A stretch of 64,000 nt of DNA, taken from NCBI GenBank assembly GCA_026182355.1, contig JAPFBL010000169.1:248001-312000 (forward strand). The letters run 5' to 3'. A program made the position numbers and the translations under genes. Positions within the stretch are counted from its first letter, which is position 1. Every line of letters begins with the position of its first letter. Below are positions 32,432 to 42,229 of this stretch, in pieces. Source of the DNA: Hermatobates lingyangjiaoensis. Lineage: Eukaryota > Arthropoda > Insecta > Hemiptera > Hermatobatidae. Under the pieces are notes generated by a model that worked only from the letters and a program-made list of their open reading frames with translations, did not search any database and was not told the origin of the DNA.

Positions 32432-34775
32432 CAGTGTTTCTCAAAGTTTTTCGGGCGAGGCCCACTTGGCTTTTCAGAATGTATTCAACGGCCCACCATA
32501 ATTTATTGGCCCTTAGTTATTAGCAAAGAGATATGTAGTATATATAAATATAAACAAAAATAAACAATACATAACTAAACATTATTTATTTTAGTAAATT
32601 TTTTATTTTAAGGAACTTAATTTTTTTAAGCAACTTCATTTCAACAAAAATTAATAAACAAAACAACGAACTTAAAACAAAACAAAAACACAATATACAA
32701 AACAAAACAACAAAAAGTACAAAAATTAAAAATACTAATAAATAACAAAATAAATAAAAAAAAATAAAGCTCATAATTAATTGCATGAAAACTATTTTCC
32801 ATTTTTATCTAATGTGAAGAATGGCGCTGCTTATTTTCATTAACTAGTAATTTTATATCTGGTTCAATGTTGCTTAGTTTTAATCTGATATTCGCTTCTA
32901 CATCTAACCGATTTCTGAGCTTTGTTTTTAAATTCACAAGCGTAGAAAAACCGAGTTCACAAGAGTACGTTGTCGAAAACGGCATTAAGTATTTCAAAGC
33001 TGCTTTAGTAAGATCAGGATATTCCGTCTGTACATGGAACCAGAAATCCATCAATTTTTTCTGCATAAACACGAATTTCAATGAACTGTTTGAAGCAAGT
33101 TCGATAAGATTATCTACTTCTTTCGGCGACATAATTCTTTCGAAATTTTTTATGGTTTCTATACATGTGAAAGGATTTCTTATCCACTCAAAATCAGCTT
33201 TTGGTTCTGGAAAATATTTTTTTAATTCATTACCAAGGCCTCGTAAGTGCTCTTTGAAACACTTGATTATTTCATCAGACAATTTTTCGCCGGAAGTGAT
33301 TAAGAAATCATTCAATGTAGTAAAAGTTTCAAAGTCTTGGTTGTCCAAGCGTTTTTGCCATATCTCTATTTTTATGCATAAGGCTCTCACTTTGTCTTGA
33401 ACATTAAAGATAGTAATATCTCTGCCCTGCAAAGCAAGATTAAAGCCATTTAAGATGTTAAAAATATCAGCTAAGTATGCCAGCTGGATTAGCCAGGTCA
33501 TATTATTCATACAATTAGAGAGCTTTAACACCAGACTATCATTAATATCAATAAGGTAGATTTTTACCTCATCTCTCAATTCAAACAAACGGTTAAGAAC
33601 TTTCCCGCGTGAAAGCCAGCGAACTTCAGTGTGAAATAACAGCTGTGTGTGTTCGCTACCCATATCAGCACATAATATTTTAAAAAGGCGAGCATTTAAA
33701 GGTCGGGATTTTATGTAGTTCACAATTTTGACTGCTTCATCCATCACTGTTTTAAGGCTACTGGGCATATTTTTAACAGCAAGCTGCTCGCGATGGATAC
33801 TACAGTGTGTTACTGTGACCATAGGTGCAACCAATTTTACACGTGCTGAAAGACCATTCCTTTCGCCGGTCATTGCAGCAGCACCATCAGTGCAAAGTCC
33901 GACACATCGTGTCTAATCAATCTTATTATTTATCAGGAACTCATTTAACGTTTTAAAAATTTCTTCTCCTGTAGTTCTATTTGGTAAAGTTTTACAAAAT
34001 AAAAATTCATCATTAACCTGTTCTAAATAATCATACCTGATATAAGCCAGGAGATGAGCTTCGCCAACTAAATCCGTGGACTCATCAAGTTGAAGCGAAA
34101 AGTACGTACACTTTTGTAAGCGCGATAGCAGTTGAAATTTCACATTTTCTGCCATGCTTGATATGCGACGCCTAATTGTGTCATTAGACAGGGGAACTTT
34201 CGTGATAACCTTTTCTGCTTTTTCACCAAGCATAATATTTACCATGATTTTTGTAGCCGGTTTTATCAAATTTTCTGCCACAGTATGATTTTTGGCACAC
34301 TTGGCAACCAATAAAGCAACTTTGTATGAAGCTTCTGTTGCTTTGGAATTTTCTCCACCAGTAGCAGTGAAATGCATTAAATTCTTACTGTTTTTCAACT
34401 GTTTGCATTTCTCCTGGAAAAATTCCAAAGGCTTTCCAATATAATCCGCGTGTTTAGTTTCAAAATGACGTTTTAATTTAGAGAATTTCATAACTTCATT
34501 CGATGGAATTTGGTGACACAAAACACAGTGCGGACTGGGATCTTCTTCATCTCCTACCCAGGAAAACCCCAATTTCAAAAATTCAGCATTGTACTTTCTT
34601 TTTACTTTTTTTGGTTGTTTTCTTATTTTGCTGCCATTGCATTCTTGGTCACTATTTATTGAAATATTTGTTTGGCAAAATTCTTCTTTGCTGTTCTCAA
34701 AAATCTGAGTACTTATTGTGCTCGTACAATCCTCAATTTCTTCAAGTAAATAAGTTGTTAGAACAATCATACTAG
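32432..34775 (-). mobile_element. hAT transposon (ZBED5/ZMYM6-like), one end located
   Basis: The end downstream of the transposase (plus 32432) begins CAGTGTTTCTCAAAG and continues with GGCCCAC text, a classic hAT terminal pattern. The preceding 8-mer is CTCTAAGT. I could not find the opposite terminus or the matching 8-mer beyond 34770, so that end is probably deleted or diverged. The element's only gene is the transposase that follows. Confidence 0.8.
32809..34770 (-). pseudogene. hAT transposase with a single in-frame stop
   Basis: One continuous minus-strand reading frame of about 653 codons is broken only by TAG at 33915-33913. The N-terminal 285 residues carry a BED-type zinc finger (CVLC ... 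H-x4-H, residues about 82-107) and the first catalytic Asp in LQLDESTD (about residue 229). Straight after the stop, in the same frame, come CVGLCTDGAAAMTG with the second catalytic Asp and HCSIHREQLAVK. VRWLSRGKVLNRLFELR follows, and then the C-terminal dimerisation region CELGFSTLVNLKTKLRNRL. This is the ZBED5/SCAND3/ZMYM6 type of hAT protein, which cuts and pastes DNA. The stop lies where relatives usually have Trp, so a TGG to TAG change is likely. The rest looks free of frameshifts, so the copy is young or recently constrained. Confidence 0.92.
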
Positions 34776-35025
34776 TATATTTGTAGCCTTCCCGGTTAAA
34801 TTTATAATAAAAGCACTCTAGGAAAATAAAGATAACAAACTGATTCTATGAGAGGTCTTTCACGGAAGGCTCTTGAATGATTTTGTAGTTTAAACTAATG
34901 CTGATACTCAGGCTGAAGACCTGTTTCGTCATTGAAGAGTTTTAAATAGTTTTGAACTGAATTCAAAAAAATTTGAATCAGCATAAAAACACGCTGTGTG
35001 AAGTCAACCCAAGATACGAGTATCT
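34776..35025. other. Intergenic, nothing recognised
   Basis: Searched for the second hAT terminus without success. Confidence 0.5.
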
Positions 35026-35232
35026 TAGGTTAGGTTGCAGTAGCGGTCCAACAAGAGAACACATATAGGCCGATTATTGGCCCTTTGTGATACCATACAA
35101 TGAACATTCTACCTTGGGAGTCCTGGATTTTTCCAAACACAAGTATACTTAAAGTCGGGATCGTTAATGAGTACCTGATATTGTACAGGCTCGGGACCGA
35201 CGGTTCCATATCCTCTCCGAAAGTATCATACT
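35026..35232 (-). repeat. SINE, 5'-truncated minus copy
   Basis: It has TTAGGTTAGGTTGCAGT (tail on minus), GGCCCTTTGTGATACCA, TTGGGAGTCCTGGATTT and GGCTCGGGACCGACGG. The tRNA head is missing. Confidence 0.85.
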
Positions 35233-36259
35233 TTTTCTTTATAGTGTAAATATGCAATATAAAATACTTGTTTCAGTTAAAAAATTGTTGAAATTATTTT
35301 AATAACTCACCTATTGACATATGTGACAAATAAATATATCGGGCTTAACTCATACCAGCAGGCTAGTGCTCATTTTAGTCTCTTCATGCATGCCACAAAT
35401 TTATTTCTTAAGAAAATTCAAATCTATTTAAATAAAAAAAGTAGAGATGGATATATAACCCAGAAGTATGGATAAACCGTAAGTAAAATAGATCTAAATT
35501 AACAAATAAATTATGGTTTCTATGCTAAAGACAATGCAGAAAGCAAAACCGCCAACATAAGAGAATTTTTATAGCAACTACTCTTCTAGGACATTAGAAG
35601 TCTTCGCAGTAACGGAAAAACTTCACTCAGCTTAAATTAATCAGTATAAGCGTCACATATACTGACTAATAACCACTGACATTTCCATACTGTCTCCTTC
35701 ATAGCAAATCAGCTAATTCAGCTGTAGCAGATTCATATCTCAAATGGTTATTTCCACCATACAAGCCAGTATTAAAAGTATTCATTGGTTGTTGGTCATT
35801 GTTCTGTCTCTTTCTTGCATGACAACAAGATTTACTCTGAGACAGAACATTCGTTATAAGTTTTATTATTGTTTTGTTACCATTAAACCTTCTTTTTGTC
35901 TTTTTTTGATAGACTTGCTTAGGTATTGGAAATCTGAGCAAAACATTTTGGGCAGATTAAACCATTCCGAATATAGAATTATTATAACTTTACCGTTACG
36001 AGATCTGATTGGTTGCTAAGCAAAATAAAGAACTTCCCTTCCCTCGCATACACTTTATTTTTCCAATCATTAATTGTTCTTTTTAGAAAGGATTTTTTGT
36101 ATGTCAAATAGTATTTTGAGCTCAAAAACACTTTATCTTGTTCACAACACACCAATGGGAATTCACACACGTCCTAAGCACACCGGTGCACTATTCTATG
36201 CCATGACAGTATGTAACTACCATGTATAAAATGTCAAACATTCGCGCAGTTTTCAAACA
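35233..36259. other. Intergenic, nothing recognised
   Basis: AT-rich. Overlapping open frames around 35700-36020 on both strands have no recognised similarity. Confidence 0.5.
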
Positions 36260-36420
36260 TCTCTGCACTTTGAGATGTAAACCTGAAGAAGAACGCTAAA
36301 TTTTCCAAACGCGTTGTTAGTTTTGATATTAAACTCTTTTTTGTATGGATACGTAATTTTCCAATATGAATAAATACTATGCTATAACAGATTGCACAAG
36401 TAATGAATCAAAAATTCATC
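36260..36420 (+). repeat. Family F element (plus)
   Basis: CTGAAGA, A, GAACGCTAAATTTTCC, AAACGCGTTGTTAGTTTTGA, then TATGAATAAATACTATGCTA and AGATTGCACAAGTAATGAAT. The hairpin is degenerate and GAAA has decayed to CAAA. Confidence 0.65.
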
Positions 36421-37091
36421 ATTTCATTGTGTTTTTGCTAGAGTATAGTAAAAAAAAACAGTATAGTTTAATGTTCTGAAGCAATGAAATATTTAAAAAG
36501 GGTATATATATATGGTAAAATTTGTGATATGTGTTATTAATTAATTACTTTAATGAAAATGAGGTTTCGATTATATAAAAAGACTTTTTTCAATATATTT
36601 GACTGTTAAGATTTTTTCTAGTAGGTCGCAGTTCGATATAAGATGATAGTCTTACAGACTTTTCCGTATAACATTATTGTCCAGACTTCTCGACAAAAGA
36701 TGAAATTTGACTCTACAGAACAAAAGACTGATGTACACTGCAATACTTAAGCCGATTTGAACTTAGGGACTCGAAATCTGGGGATCAACCAAGCGTTCAA
36801 AACATCCAAGGAATCCAAACAGCCCAATCCAAAATCCTTCTCTTCTATGTTTCCAACAATAGACCATTCATAACGATTTGAAAATGTCTTTCATCCATCA
36901 AGAAATCCGATTATGATACGCAAATATCATAAATCTTTAATCACCAACCTAAATCCTTTAATTTAGCAACTGTCAACTCACCAGATTCCTACCAACCCTA
37001 TTAGAAGGCTGAAAAGATGTTGGTCCTAAAATCTACTTAGCACAGTAGCATAACTTACTTTTGATTGTTGAATTACAATCAAGGGTTTTGT
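36421..37091. other. Intergenic, nothing recognised
   Basis: Unique sequence between a family F element and a MITE-like copy. Confidence 0.45.
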
Positions 37092-37503
37092 GTTAGCCCC
37101 AGACTTTCATCTTATGAAAGGTTTCAAAGAAAACTAATGTTTTTTCAAAACAAAAACGTAAATTTTAATCATAAAAAACATGGTTACATTAAATTTACTA
37201 GCTAAGCAAATAAATAGTTTAACCCAATTACAAAACTAGTTTTAAAAGATTTAAAATAAATTAATTATTAATTTGTCAATATTATAGTTGAAAATCCATT
37301 TAAAAACAAAATTACATAAATAAATCATAAAAACAATTACGACCTTAATAACTCAATTCCGTATAAAATTTCTGATTTTTGTTAGCTTTTTATAATTTTT
37401 TTTTTATTTTCTATTTTTACCCCCTCAAAATGCCACCCCCTGGCACGTTTCGCCCTGGTTGGACCGTCCCCCTCTCCCTGCCAATCCCTTGTTAAGCCAC
37501 TGG
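37092..37503 (+). mobile_element. MITE-like element, family M, copy 2
   Basis: Begins GTTAGCCCCAGACTTTCATC, has an AT-rich core, and ends CCCCCTCAAAATGCCACC...TTAAGCCACTGG. It aligns with 11990-12361 along its length. Confidence 0.65.
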
Positions 37504-38072
37504 CTTAGCAATGATAACTAAGAAGCGAATCACAAATGACCTAAACCATTTATATGGAGTTACCAGTGGATGGTTTTTCTACTCTTCATTTCAATTTTTG
37601 TTTATTTTTTTAGCTGTAAATATAATAATAAATTAAAAAAAGAAAGTCTGTAATGGGATTTGGTGAGAGGTGTTTGGCTCGTAACTGACCTGGAGGAGCG
37701 ACGGGAGGAGACCATGTTGTGGCGTGACCTGCCCAGCCCGACTGAAAGGGCTAAGGGTTCCCTCAGCCCTTCGACCTTCACCACCCTATCTAATTATTCA
37801 AATCATTAATGCTCTCCTTCTACACCACCTTATTTCTTTTCTGACCCAGTTTTACATTACTATAAATAAAGTATAGTGATTATCAAAAAAAAAAACTATT
37901 TTAATTTTAAAAATAATTTCATATTTTTAGGACCTTAAGACCTAAACCATATAGTTTTATTTCTTTAAGCCAATCATTTAGTATAGACATTTTTACAAAC
38001 ACGCAGCAGATTTTATCATCATGCAGTCCATAATGAATAACTACATAAAACAGTCATTCCTACTGTATAGAT
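37504..38072. other. Intergenic with unassigned GC-richer patch
   Basis: A minus frame at 37784-37602 (60 codons, with SVGLGRSRHNMVSSRRSS) lies in a GC-rich 120-bp patch that I cannot place. It may be the end of another LINE. Confidence 0.3.
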
Positions 38073-38657
38073 CAGTGCTTCTCAAACGGTGCGCCCGGGC
38101 GCACTGGTGCGCCCTGGAAGGTAGCCAGGTGCGCCCCAAGATAATGGAAGATTAAGTTTATATAACAGATTTATATTTTAGTTTTTGCACCATTTTAATT
38201 TATTTGAGAAAACACCAAGTATGGGGTTTTCAAGCCTGAGTCAAGTCTCGGCTACTTCATATTTTGAACTGGAAGGTAAATTTCTTTAATCTTTAAGCAT
38301 GAATGGATAATACTTCATCTGTGCCTTTACTCGGGGATTTAAATCATTTTTACTAGCCCTCCCTCTCTCTCACTCTCTCTGTCTCTCTCTCTCTCTCTTT
38401 CTTTCTTTTTCTTAAAAAAAACTATACATTTTAATTTCCAATCATTTTCCTGTTATCAAATCACAGGACTAAATTTTCTATATTAAAATCAGTGATGCGC
38501 CCCAACGTTTTGGTTTGGTTTCATAGGTGCGCTCCAAAGTTTTGGTTTGGTTTCATAGGTGCGCCCCAAAGTTTTGGTTTGGTTTCATAGGTGCACCCCA
38601 AAGTTTTGGTTTGGTTTCATAGGTGCGCCCTGAAGTAAAAAAGTATAAGAAACGCTG
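38073..38657. mobile_element. Non-autonomous hAT element with probable 8-bp TSD
   Basis: The left terminus is CAGTGCTTCTCAAACGGTG and the right, reversed, is CAGCGTTTCTTATAC. These are hAT-type inverted termini similar to the transposase-bearing element at 32432. The flanking 8-mers GTATAGAT (38065-38072) and CTATAGAT (38658-38665) match at 7 of 8 positions. The interior has no transposase. It has a CT-rich tract at 38361-38402 and a 4-fold 32-bp tandem array near the right end. It was presumably mobilised by a related transposase. Confidence 0.85.
38485..38636. repeat. 32-bp tandem repeat, four units
   Basis: Unit GTGCGCCCCAAAG + TTTTGGTTTGG + TTTCATAG repeated four times. It repeats the subterminal GGTGCGCCC motif of the hAT element, so transposase-binding-like motifs are multiplied near one end. 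Confidence 0.93.
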
Positions 38658-38999
38658 CTATAGATCAATGGTAGTAAAATTCACCCGTAGGGGTTAATTG
38701 AGAGTTTTCAGGGGACGAATTGTTACCACAGTGAGTTTACAGACCGAGGAAAGCTATTATAGGTTTTGACCTCTTCATTGCAAGTTAAAAAACATGATTG
38801 AATTAAAATTTTATATGTCCATCAATAACTATAATTAGCATTTCATTTGTAAAATTATATTACAAGCATAATCAGTGTAAAGTTGTAAAAGTATATATAC
38901 TACTTTGGAAACAAGAGGGGTGGGGGAAATGGCATTGTGCGAATGAGCTAAGAAAGAATGAAAATCCCTGGTATAGATTATTAAGGAATTTCTAAAGAA
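38658..38999. other. Intergenic, nothing recognised
   Basis: Unique AT-rich sequence. Confidence 0.5.
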
Positions 39000-39245
39000 T
39001 GTCGAACACTTTGTGTTCTTCTTCAGGTTCATATCTGCACTATTGAGATCCACTTCTAGGACCTTTGTAGGTCCCTGTTGCAACGACATTTCAATAGTGG
39101 AGATGTAAACTTGAAAAAGAACCGTAAGTGTTCCAAACGTATTGTTAGTTTTAATATGAAATTTCTTTTTTTGTGGAGACGTCATTTTTTAAATACTCCA
39201 AAATGAGGAATTACCACACTGTAACAGATTGCACAAGTAATGTAT
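39000..39245. repeat. Foldback element, family F, copy 6
   Basis: The left arm on minus has CTGAAGA, A, GAACAC-AAA-GTGTTC (perfect hairpin), GACATT. The right arm on plus is decayed (TTGAAAAAGAACCGTAAGTGTTCC). A TAGGACCTTTGTAGGTCCC small palindrome is at the centre. The right flank has the AGATTGCACAAGTAATG hallmark. Confidence 0.7.
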
Positions 39246-39289
39246 AGATTATGGTGATATCGAAGCTATATGAAATGTTGGTCCCACTT

Positions 39290-39370
39290 TTATTCTTCAC
39301 ATGTAGAAGTTTATTCATATAAACAGCGTGATTCGAACACGTAGTGTTCTTCTTCAGGTATAACTAACAA
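39290..39370 (-). repeat. Family F half-element
   Basis: On minus: CTGAAGA, A, GAACAC-TAC-GTGTTC hairpin, GAATCACG (GAAA to GAAT). Confidence 0.65.
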
Positions 39371-39763
39371 ATACAATGACATCAGAGAGTTATCTATAGC
39401 ATAAAATTAATGACACAAAATGCAATAAGGAATGATAGAACTTAGACATGTATCATGGACCAAAATGTTGTGGCTGGTATCACAACTGGGGAAGCTTGAG
39501 GAGTAGTTGATGCGTGTTTGGGGAGTTGTTTGGTCTGTGGTGTAGGAGATGCTTGGCAGATTGTGGAGAGAGTGGGCTTGTAGTGGTGTTGCTTGCTTGG
39601 TGGTCGGGAAGCCATTGCTAAGGCGATGGGTCCTAGACTGACCAGGTAACATTCGGCAATCCTACAAGGGCAAGTACCGCTAAGCCGCCCTAAGCCGACG
39701 TGTACCGCTAAGCCGCCCTAAGAGCCAGGTATACTAAGTCACAATCTGAACAATCATGGCGTA
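39371..39763. other. Intergenic, short direct repeat at 39680-39722
   Basis: GTACCGCTAAGCCGCCCTAAG occurs twice in tandem with a short spacer (39675-39722). Nothing else recognised. Confidence 0.5.
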
Positions 39764-39970
39764 GCAACTATTTTTGCCGCCCAGGGTGGTCTTAAGATTT
39801 GCCACCCCCCCCCCCCCCGCCCGACCATTGATAGTCTCTTAGCTTCAAAATCACAAATAAATTTTGGTCATAAATCGTAATGGAAATCCAGTCGATGTTA
39901 TGAACAGCATAGGTTACCAAAGTTTTAAACATTACCTCGGATTACCTTTAGGTATCCTCATTGAATCCTC
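39764..39970 (-). mobile_element. Possible MITE-like family M fragment
   Basis: TGGCGTAGCAAC, GCCGCCCAGGGTGG and a run of C recall the terminal part of family M in reverse. Weak evidence. Confidence 0.3.
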
Positions 39971-40007
<37 letters not shown>

Positions 40008-40025
40008 ATGTGTATATATATATAT
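39971..40025. repeat. (TG)n(TA)n microsatellite
   Basis: TG tract running into TA at the left edge of the giant palindrome. Confidence 0.95.
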
Positions 40026-40768
40026 ACAACTAAAAAATGATTGATCGGGATGCGGTCAGTTTCTTCCACTTTTTAATTCAAACTCTCATTGCCGACGTTT
40101 CGATTTTATTCAAAATCTTTTTCATAGGCCTACAAACAGAGGAAAACAAGAATTTTAATACGTACATTTTTAAAACACAAACAAAAGAAGTACACTATGA
40201 AAATTAAATACAATCTTAAGTATTAGGATAACAATGACAGAATAATAAAAAAGAGAAAAAGATGGAGTCTAACTATAAAAACAAAGTTTTTTTACAATGT
40301 ACTTACATAAGTAGGAGTATTGGCAATTGAAGGAACTATTACATTTTCATTTCTGAACTAGTAATGACTCTTAAACTATTCAATCTTAAACTATTAACGG
40401 GTTTCATTGAATAGTTTAAGAGTCATTACTAGTTCAGAAATGAAAATGTAATAGTTCCTTCAATTGCCAATACTCCTACTTATGTAAGTACATTGTAAAA
40501 AAACTTTGTTTTTATAGTTAGACTCCATCTTTTTCTCTTTTTTATTATTCTGTCATTGTTATCCTAATACTTAAGATTGTATTTAATTTTCATAGTGTAC
40601 TTCTTTTGTTTGTGTTTTAAAAATGTACGTATTAAAATTCTTGTTTTCCTCTGTTTGTAGGCCTATGAAAAAGATTTTGAATAAAATCGAAACGTCGGCA
40701 ATGAGAGTTTGAATTAAAAAGTGGAAGAAACTGACCGCATCCCGATCAATCATTTTTTAGTTGTATAT
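40022..40768. repeat. Giant palindrome, family G, 363-bp arms
   Basis: Left arm 40022-40384 and right arm 40406-40768 are reverse complements with no mismatch in the roughly 270 bp that I compared base by base, around a 21-bp spacer. The outer parts carry family G text (CTCATTGCCGACGTTTCG, CATCCCGATCAATC). The inner 250 bp of each arm is unique to this locus. On plus, the right arm reads GATTTT-loop-AAATC, GAAA, ACGT, C, GGC: the same stem, GAAA, palindrome and cleavable base order as the other ribozyme-like families, but the CTGANGA core is CTATGAA. Confidence 0.95.
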
Positions 40769-40795
40769 CTGTCACACGGTCGAGAAGTTATTAGT

Positions 40796-40800
<5 letters not shown>

Positions 40801-40870
<70 letters not shown>
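40801..40870. repeat. (TA)n(TG)n microsatellite
   Basis: TA tract (40801-40845) then TG tract. On minus this is the (CA)n tail of the LINE at 40871-41430. Confidence 0.97.
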
Positions 40871-40871
<1 letters not shown>

Positions 40872-41304
40872 TTTACTCAGCAGTACCCCTGCTGGTTGGG
40901 AGTTTATTGTATAGTTTACAAACATGTGTCACACTGAGTATAACATGTTATAATATTCTACTATCTTGACTATAACAATTTTGTATATTATACAATTACT
41001 TAACTTAAATATTAACACAATGACTTAAATCTAATAATATAGCATAACATAAGATATCGTAATATAGCACAGCATAATAACATAACATACATTTAATATC
41101 ACTTATGATGCTTTAAAAAATGTCTAGTCAATTTTCTTTATAAAATTCATAAATTGTTTAAAAATTTTATCTGTGAGTAATTCTGATCTGCTGGCCATGA
41201 GCCTCCAGTGGTGACGATATGCTGCATCAGGGGTCCTCTGTGGTGGTCCAGGATAGAACATTCGTAGAGGAGATGTTGCCAGGTCTGTAATGTGATGTGA
41301 TGTG

Positions 41305-41339
<35 letters not shown>

Positions 41340-41430
41340 TGTCCAATTTGTAAATACTGTTTAAAACCTGGACTTCTACTGTTCCCTTGTACACATTTCA
41401 TTACCGATATAAAAAGAAGTATCACAGTTT
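40871..41430 (-). pseudogene. CA-tailed LINE 3' end, copy 2
   Basis: The minus frame at 41425-41147 includes LQTWQHLLYECSILDHHRG, then TGGSWPADQN and ends FMNFIKKID in the next frame. It parallels the copy at 516-1200 (TWSHIMYRCPILDQER ... FIRKID). A 3' UTR of about 260 bp precedes the (CA)n tail. An internal (CA)n at 41296-41340 interrupts the coding part. It is 5'-truncated. As with copy 1, its tail runs straight into the (TA)n edge of a foldback. Confidence 0.65.
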
Positions 41431-41969
41431 ATATTTAATTATTCTTTAATTAGTAGCTCCATTACATTTAACATATGATAAGCAAGAAACATTGTCTTTA
41501 TACAAACTAATAAATTCTTTAAAAAAAAAAACTCATTTTTTGCAATTTTTTTAACTTAGTTAACAATAATAAATGAATAAAACATATTAACAGGGCAAAT
41601 ATTACAAATTGCTTAGATGATTTAGTTCAATAAATACAGTTTTTATATTTCTTTTTTAAGAAAGTATATTTCGTGTGTGATTTCTTGTTAACATGTAAAA
41701 ACAAGTCTGGAATGTTAAAAATTTATTAATAATGGCTCTAATGATTCCAATATTATAAAGCAACTCTATACTAATACAATAAAGAAAGTTAAAGTTTAAA
41801 CGTACAGGAAGAACTAGTACTGTCAGGGACATGAGATATGGGAATTGATTCCTGCTATGACCTATGCAAGAGGTAATAAAATAATTTTTCAACATCTGTC
41901 CTTAAAGGTATAAAATAAAGTGTAAAGATGAGATAAAATAAAAATATACACATCAGTGAAGTATCAAAG
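41431..41969. other. Intergenic, nothing recognised
   Basis: AT-rich unique sequence. Confidence 0.5.
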
Positions 41970-42110
41970 GAGAGGGGGGGGGGGCCAGGGTGAGACGTGC
42001 CAGAGGCGGCATTCTGAGGGGGTAAAAATAGAAAATAGAAAAAAATTAAAATAATAAAAACCTAACAAAAAAACTGAAAGTTTATACCAAATTGAGTTTA
42101 AATTAAATTT
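41970..42110 (-). mobile_element. MITE-like family M, inverted partial copy
   Basis: CCAGGGTGAGACGTGCCAG, GGCGGCATTCTGAGGGGG and AAATAGAAAATAG, AAAAACCTAACAAAAAA are the reverse complement of the right part of copies 1 and 2. Confidence 0.6.
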
Positions 42111-42229
42111 TTACCCTACAATATCTAAGTGATAAAAGTAAACAAGGTCGGTAAGAACAGTGGAACTAGTAATAATTATGAATACTGGTCAAACACATCT
42201 GAATTGCAACATAGAATTTTTAAACTGAT

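Noticed and set aside
34776..35025. Second terminus and 8-bp TSD of the hAT transposon at GCACTCTAGG (34818)
   Set aside because: Only CTCTA of the expected CTCTAAGT matches and no CAGTGTTTCTCAA complement lies beside it.
38485..38636. Regular 32-bp repeats as a CRISPR array
   Set aside because: Units are directly tandem with no spacers, lie inside a hAT element, and the DNA is eukaryotic.
38835..39185. 116-codon minus frame at 38835-39185 as a gene
   Set aside because: Most of it is the family F foldback (with the T-rich arm and CTGAAGA...GAACAC hairpin) read as protein.
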